Assembly (NCBI RefSeq): GCF_009707325.1
Contig: NZ_CP046103.1
Coordinates: 992,001-1,056,000 of the forward strand
DNA: 64,000 nt
DNA from: Pseudomonas sp. IB20
GTDB taxonomy: Bacteria > Pseudomonadota > Gammaproteobacteria > Pseudomonadales > Pseudomonadaceae
Reading direction: 5' to 3'
Every line of letters begins with the position of its first letter. Position 1 is the first letter of the stretch. The notes beneath the pieces were generated by a model, which was not told the origin of the DNA, ran no database searches, and was given only the letters and a program-made list of their open reading frames with translations. This document shows, one piece after another, positions 59,387 to 64,000 of the stretch. The translations under genes were made by a program, and so were the position numbers.

Positions 59387-59836
59387 ATGGCGATTCGCGT
59401 ACAGGCCGAGGCATTTGATCCAGGCTTCGAGGTCAACGCGATGCACGCGGCGAATGTTGGCGTGGGCGCGGTGGTGAGTTTTGTCGGCTATGTGCGCGAC
59501 TTCAATGATGGGCGCGATGTGTCGGGGATGTTCCTTGAGCACTACCCCGGCATGACCGAAAAAGCCCTGGCCAAGATCGCCGTGGAGGCCGAGCAACGCT
59601 GGCCGTTGCTCAAGCTGGAAGTGCTGCACCGTATCGGCGCACTTGAGCCGGGCGAGCCGATTGTGTTCGTGGCCGCCGCCAGTGCGCATCGCCAGGCCGC
59701 GTTTGATGCCTGCGCATTTGTGATGGACTACCTGAAGACCCGCGCGCCGTTCTGGAAGAAAGAAAACACCCCGGAAGGCCCGCGCTGGGTGGAAGGGCGG
59801 GGCAGCGATCACGCGGCGGCGGATCGCTGGAAATAA
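59387..59836 (+). CDS. moaE: Molybdopterin synthase catalytic subunit MoaE
   Basis: MoaE inserts sulfur from MoaD into precursor Z to form molybdopterin. The 149 residues show VGAVVSFVGYVRDFN, LEHYPGMTEKAL, and HRQAAFDACAFVMDYLKTRAPFWKKE with the catalytic Lys region. ATG 59387 is chosen because GAGG lies 6 bases upstream; an ATG 6 bases earlier touches the GAGG and overlaps the moaD stop. Confidence 0.95.
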   Translation: MAIRVQAEAFDPGFEVNAMHAANVGVGAVVSFVGYVRDFNDGRDVSGMFLEHYPGMTEKALAKIAVEAEQRWPLLKLEVLHRIGALEPGEPIVFVAAASAHRQAAFDACAFVMDYLKTRAPFWKKENTPEGPRWVEGRGSDHAAADRWK

Positions 59837-59967
59837 GCCTGATGCAAAAGCAAATGTGGGCGCTGGCCAGCTCCCACATTTTTTACCGCATGTGAGCCTT
59901 GTAGCCTGATGCAAAAGCAAATGTGGGCGCTGGCCAGCTCCCACATTTTTTACCGCATGTGAGCCTT
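59836..59967. repeat. 67-bp tandem duplication with a palindromic REP-like terminator
   Basis: Bases 59836-59900 and 59903-59967 are identical over 65 bp with two extra bases (GT) between. The unit contains the last bases of moaE's stop codon and the end of the rhlB gene region. Each copy holds a 24-bp near-perfect palindrome (59855-59878 and 59922-59945) followed by TTTTTT. Confidence 0.9.
59855..59884 (+). terminator. First of two identical terminators after moaE
   Basis: The palindrome with arms TGTGGGCGCTGG and CCAGCTCCCACA (one mismatch) is followed by six T on the + strand. The second copy, at 59922-59951, is part of the 67-bp duplication. Confidence 0.7.
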
Positions 59968-61429
59968 AAGGGCGCTTGCGCTCCACAGCCCGCAGCAAGT
60001 GCGTCGGCGGCGTTTCGCAGCTGATCTTGCGGCCCAGCAACGTCTCGATGGACGGTAACTGGTACGAGTCATCTTCACCGGCAAAGCTGATCGACACACC
60101 CGCAGCGCCTGCACGGCCGGTACGGCCAATGCGGTGCACGTAGTCGTCCGGCACTTCCGGCAGGGTGAAGTTGATCACGTGGCTGATGCCGTCGATGTGA
60201 ATCCCGCGCCCGGCCACGTCGGTGGCCACCAGCACGCGAATCTTGCCTTCGCGAAAGCCTTCCAGGGTCTTGATGCGCTTGTGCTGCGGCACATCGCCCG
60301 ACAGTTGCGCGGCGTTGACGCCATCACGCACCAGGCGTTCTTCGATGCGGCGCACTTCGTCCTTGCGGTTGGCAAACACCATGACGCGCTCCCAACCGTT
60401 GTCGTTGATCAGGTTGTAAAGCAGCTTGTACTTGTCGGCACCGGCCACGGCGTAGATGTGCTGTTCGACGTTTTCGCTGGCGACGTTCAGCGCTTCGATC
60501 TCGACGATGGACGGGTCGGTGGTCCACTGCTTGGCGAGGTTCATCACGTCTTCGGTAAAGGTCGCGGAGAACAGCAGGGTCTGGCGCTCGTTTTTCGGCG
60601 GGGTCTGGCGAATGATCTGGCGTACTTGCGGGATGAAGCCCATGTCGAGCATGCGGTCGGCTTCGTCCAGCACCATCACTTCGACCATGTCCAGGTGCAC
60701 GTCGCCGCGCTGGTTGAAGTCGAGCAGGCGGCCAGGGGTGGCGACCAGGATGTCGCAGTGACGGGCTTCAAGGTGCTTGAGCTGCTTGTCGAAGTCCATG
60801 CCGCCCACGAACGTCATGACGTTGAGGCCGGTGTACTTGGTCAGGTCGGCGGCGTCCTTGGCGATCTGCACCACCAGTTCGCGGGTCGGGGCGATGATCA
60901 GTGCGCGCGGCTCACCCATGTAGCGCTCTTTGGGCGGCGGCGTCTGCAGCAACTGGGTGATGATCGAGATCAGGAACGCGGCGGTCTTGCCGGTGCCGGT
61001 TTGGGCGCGGCCAATGGCGTCTTTGCCCGCCAGGGTGAAGCCCAGCACTTGCGCCTGGATCGGTGTGCAGTACGGGAAACCCAGGTCCTGGATGGCGTGC
61101 ATCAGTTCCGGGGCCAGCTTGAAATCGTGGAAGCGGGTTTTACCTTCCAGGGGCTCGACGGCGAAGTCTTCGAGCTTCCATGGCGTCACGGGCGGTTTGG
61201 GTGCACGTTCGCGGCGCGGTGCTTTGGGCGCAGGTGCAGGCTCGGCTTCAGCGGCTTTTACCGGTTCAGTCGGTGTCACCGGTGGCTTCTTCGGCGCGGC
61301 GACAGGTGCGGTCCGTTCTGGCTGTTGACCGTCGTTGCGGTTGCCGGGCTTGGGGGCAGGAGCACTGGGAACAGGCGCGAGCGGCTCAGCCTCGCTTTTG
61401 CCGAACATCTTCTTAAGTGCTTTGAGCAC
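59966..61429 (-). CDS. rhlB: DEAD-box RNA helicase RhlB
   Basis: A 487-residue RNA helicase, likely part of RNA decay or cold adaptation. The N-terminal 80 residues are Pro/Ala-rich and low-complexity. The Q motif is [10 protein letters not shown], Walker [16 protein letters not shown] box [15 protein letters not shown] motif [10 protein letters not shown], and motif [15 protein letters not shown]. The second RecA domain ends near the stop. It is convergent with moaE, and the 67-bp duplication begins at its stop. Confidence 0.93.
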   Translation of the reverse strand: MLKALKKMFGKSEAEPLAPVPSAPAPKPGNRNDGQQPERTAPVAAPKKPPVTPTEPVKAAEAEPAPAPKAPRRERAPKPPVTPWKLEDFAVEPLEGKTRFHDFKLAPELMHAIQDLGFPYCTPIQAQVLGFTLAGKDAIGRAQTGTGKTAAFLISIITQLLQTPPPKERYMGEPRALIIAPTRELVVQIAKDAADLTKYTGLNVMTFVGGMDFDKQLKHLEARHCDILVATPGRLLDFNQRGDVHLDMVEVMVLDEADRMLDMGFIPQVRQIIRQTPPKNERQTLLFSATFTEDVMNLAKQWTTDPSIVEIEALNVASENVEQHIYAVAGADKYKLLYNLINDNGWERVMVFANRKDEVRRIEERLVRDGVNAAQLSGDVPQHKRIKTLEGFREGKIRVLVATDVAGRGIHIDGISHVINFTLPEVPDDYVHRIGRTGRAGAAGVSISFAGEDDSYQLPSIETLLGRKISCETPPTHLLRAVERKRP

Positions 61430-61531
61430 GGTGATCTCATTAATTGGTTAAGGAATGTACGCCGGCCAGTGTAATGCAAGAATCGGGCGCGGCGTAGTGC
61501 GTTGGTCATACGGCTACATAATGTATGGATT

Positions 61532-62317
<786 letters not shown>

Positions 62318-62323
62318 TCACTC

Positions 62324-62339
62324 TGGTACGGGCCTTGCT
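62324..62339 (+). promoter_or_regulatory. Predicted sigma-54 promoter of the aap operon
   Basis: TGGTACG-GGCC-TTGCT fits the sigma-54 consensus TGGCACG-N4-TTGCW with one mismatch. It lies about 195 bp upstream of the aapJ ATG. Nitrogen or carbon control (NtrC-type or another enhancer protein) is inferred. Confidence 0.7.
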
Positions 62340-62535
62340 ATGTGTAGGTCGATGTCAGAACTATCCCATGACGGTAACACTATCAGTGACTGCCGCTTGT
62401 GGGATAGCCACTGGAATTACCGCGACAACTTCATGCCGCTTGACCCCAAAAAAAGCCAACACGGGTTGATATCGCCTCATAAGGGTGCGCTGAGGTTGGA
62501 GCTCCGACACAACAAGAGCAAAACTGGAGGTTTGA

Positions 62536-63567
62536 ATGAAGGTATTGAAATCCACCCTGGCCATTGTGACCGCGGCCGCTGTACTGGGTGTCAGTGGTTT
62601 TGCCCAAGCCGGCGCCACCCTGGACGCCGTGCAGAAGAAAGGCTTCGTGCAATGTGGCGTGAGTGACGGCCTGCCGGGTTTCTCGGTGCCGGATGCCAGC
62701 GGCAAGATCCTTGGGATCGATGCTGACGTTTGCCGCGCTGTGGCCGCTGCCGTTTTCGGTGATGCGACCAAGGTCAAGTTCAGCCAGTTGAATGCCAAGG
62801 AGCGTTTCACCGCGCTTCAATCCGGCGAAGTCGACATCCTGTCGCGTAACACCACCATGACCAGCTCTCGCGATTCGGGCATGGGCCTGAAATTCCCAGG
62901 CTTCATTACCTACTACGACGGCATTGGCTTCCTGGTTAACAACAAACTGGGCGTAAAAAGTGCTAAGGAACTGGACGGTGCAACCATCTGCATCCAGGCC
63001 GGTACCACCACTGAGTTGAACGTCTCTGACTTCTTCCGCGCCAACAACCTCAAATACACCCCGATCACCTTCGACACCTCTGATGAAAGCGCCAAGTCGC
63101 TGGAGTCGGGCCGTTGCGACGTGCTGACCTCCGACAAGTCCCAACTGTTCGCCCAGCGCAGCAAGTTGGCCTCGCCGAAAGACTACGTGGTGCTGCCGGA
63201 AACCATTTCCAAAGAACCACTGGGCCCAGTCGTGCGTAACGGCGACGACGAGTGGCTGGCCATCGTGCGCTGGGTTGGCTACGCCATGCTCAACGCTGAA
63301 GAAGCCGGTATCACCTCGAAAAACGTTGAAGCTGAAGCCAAGTCCACCAAAAACCCGGACGTTGCGCGTCTGCTCGGTGCTGACGGCGAGTACGGCAAAG
63401 ACCTGAAAGTGAAAAAAGACTGGGTTGTACAGATCGTCAAGCAAGTCGGTAACTACGGTGAAGTGTTCGAGCGCAACCTGGGCAAGAGCACCCCGCTGGA
63501 AATCGACCGTGGCCTGAACGCGCTGTGGAACAACGGCGGCATTCAATACGCACCACCTGTGCGCTGA
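62536..63567 (+). CDS. aapJ: General L-amino acid ABC transporter, periplasmic binding protein
   Basis: A 343-residue periplasmic binding protein with a signal peptide (LAIVTAAAVLGVSGFAQA). It shows the family-3 features VQKKGFVQCGVSDGLPGFSVPD, GIDADVCRAVAAAVFGD and ATICIQAGTTTELNV. The length and insertions fit AapJ/BztA, which is larger than other family-3 proteins. TGGAGG lies upstream. An inverted repeat separates it from aapQ. Confidence 0.92.
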   Translation: MKVLKSTLAIVTAAAVLGVSGFAQAGATLDAVQKKGFVQCGVSDGLPGFSVPDASGKILGIDADVCRAVAAAVFGDATKVKFSQLNAKERFTALQSGEVDILSRNTTMTSSRDSGMGLKFPGFITYYDGIGFLVNNKLGVKSAKELDGATICIQAGTTTELNVSDFFRANNLKYTPITFDTSDESAKSLESGRCDVLTSDKSQLFAQRSKLASPKDYVVLPETISKEPLGPVVRNGDDEWLAIVRWVGYAMLNAEEAGITSKNVEAEAKSTKNPDVARLLGADGEYGKDLKVKKDWVVQIVKQVGNYGEVFERNLGKSTPLEIDRGLNALWNNGGIQYAPPVR

Positions 63568-63581
63568 TCGCTGATGGTTCT

Positions 63582-63610
63582 ATCACCCGGTGGGCCAACC
63601 GCCGGGTGAT
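63582..63610 (+). promoter_or_regulatory. Intercistronic stem-loop between aapJ and aapQ
   Basis: ATCACCCGG (63582-63590) and CCGGGTGAT (63602-63610) form a perfect 9-bp stem with an 11-base loop and no T run. Such structures after binding-protein genes stabilise their mRNA and reduce distal expression; the role here is inferred. Confidence 0.65.
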
Positions 63611-63639
63611 GTTCTGTTCCATTATTTCCGGGGCACTTC

Positions 63640-64000
63640 ATGCAAAATCAAATCGGCGCACCAAAGCAGAAGCTCAGCTTCAGCGATCCCAAAGTGCGTG
63701 CGTGGCTTTTCCAGATCATCACGATTGTGGCGGTGGTCTCGCTGGGCTGGTACCTCTTCAACAATACGCAAACCAACCTTCAGCACCGGGGCATTACCTC
63801 GGGTTTCGACTTTCTTGAACGCAGTGCCGGCTTCGGCATTGCTCAGCACCTGATCGACTACACCGAATCGGACACCTACGCCCGCGTCTTTGTGATCGGC
63901 CTGCTCAACACCTTGCTGGTGACCGTGATCGGCGTGGTCCTGGCGACGTTGCTGGGTTTCGTCATCGGTGTGGCGCGTCTGTCGCCGAACTGGATGATCA
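63640..64000 (+). CDS. aapQ: General L-amino acid ABC transporter permease, 3'-truncated by window edge
   Basis: The first 120 residues of the permease are present and the frame remains open at base 64000. It begins MQNQIGAPKQKLSFSDPKVR. A membrane helix (AWLFQIITIVAVVSLGWYLF) and the start of the permease domain (TYARVFVIGLLNTLLVTVIGVVLATLLGFVIGVARL) follow. It continues the aapJ operon. Confidence 0.9.
   Translation, partial: MQNQIGAPKQKLSFSDPKVRAWLFQIITIVAVVSLGWYLFNNTQTNLQHRGITSGFDFLERSAGFGIAQHLIDYTESDTYARVFVIGLLNTLLVTVIGVVLATLLGFVIGVARLSPNWMI

Noticed and set aside
60134..61474. 446-codon open frame on the + strand
   Set aside because: It is antisense to rhlB, which has all DEAD-box motifs.

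Overview
The window is chromosomal DNA from a Pseudomonas of the P. fluorescens group. The evidence is the end of the dcw cluster (murC-ddlB-ftsQAZ-lpxC), a complete Pseudomonas-type alginate operon (algD-8-44-K-E-G-X-L-I-J-F-A), a 218-residue carboxylesterase very like P. fluorescens EstB, the high GC content, and many REP/REPIN repeats of the kind known from P. fluorescens. No rRNA, tRNA, CRISPR array, prophage or insertion sequence with a transposase was seen.

Layout. (1) 1-6.8 kb: peptidoglycan precursor and division genes on the + strand, closed by lpxC and a strong terminator. (2) 6.9-10.4 kb: a Cache-GGDEF diguanylate cyclase gene broken by an exact 547-bp tandem duplication, and an OprD-family porin. 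(3) 10.8-17.1 kb: a four-gene minus-strand operon (membrane fusion protein, RND pump, OmpR-type regulator, sensor kinase) with a TGACA-N4-TGTCA palindrome upstream that fits the regulator type. (4) 17.3-22 kb: a small conserved protein, a broken periplasmic binding protein joined to a RidA remnant, a YkgJ-type cysteine-cluster protein, a GNAT acetyltransferase, CheV and a 2-hydroxyacid dehydrogenase. (5) 22.3-28.3 kb: a LysR regulator divergent from an outer-membrane factor-FUSC-DUF1656-HlyD efflux operon. (6) 28.4-32.2 kb: an MFS exporter with an NTF2-like partner, divergent from a second LysR gene, then an SDR and a small membrane protein. (7) 32.6-49.7 kb: the alginate operon, with a predicted AlgU (sigma-22) promoter, a leader of about 480 nt and a terminator after algA. 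(8) 50-64 kb: yaaA, a polysaccharide deacetylase, PIN-PhoH, a large subtilisin autotransporter, moaCDE, rhlB, estB and the start of an aap amino-acid ABC operon with a predicted sigma-54 promoter.

The most unusual property is the density of duplications. There are tandem copies with periods of 51, 67, 110, 131 and 547 bp, and a 147-bp duplication that brackets a repeat element. All are identical or nearly so, and junctions carry 0-2 bp of microhomology or filler where they abut. One breaks the cyclase gene out of frame in a way that loss of one copy would exactly repair. REPINs have also entered the alginate operon at three places, one of them inside the translated algK signal region. The duplications could be assembly joins, so raw reads should be checked before any biological reading.

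Functional links. Alg44 has a complete PilZ c-di-GMP site, so alginate output depends on a signal of the kind the broken cyclase would make. The two-component system sits downstream of the pump it probably controls. moaCDE forms a molybdopterin synthase module. Each LysR gene faces the exporter it probably regulates.
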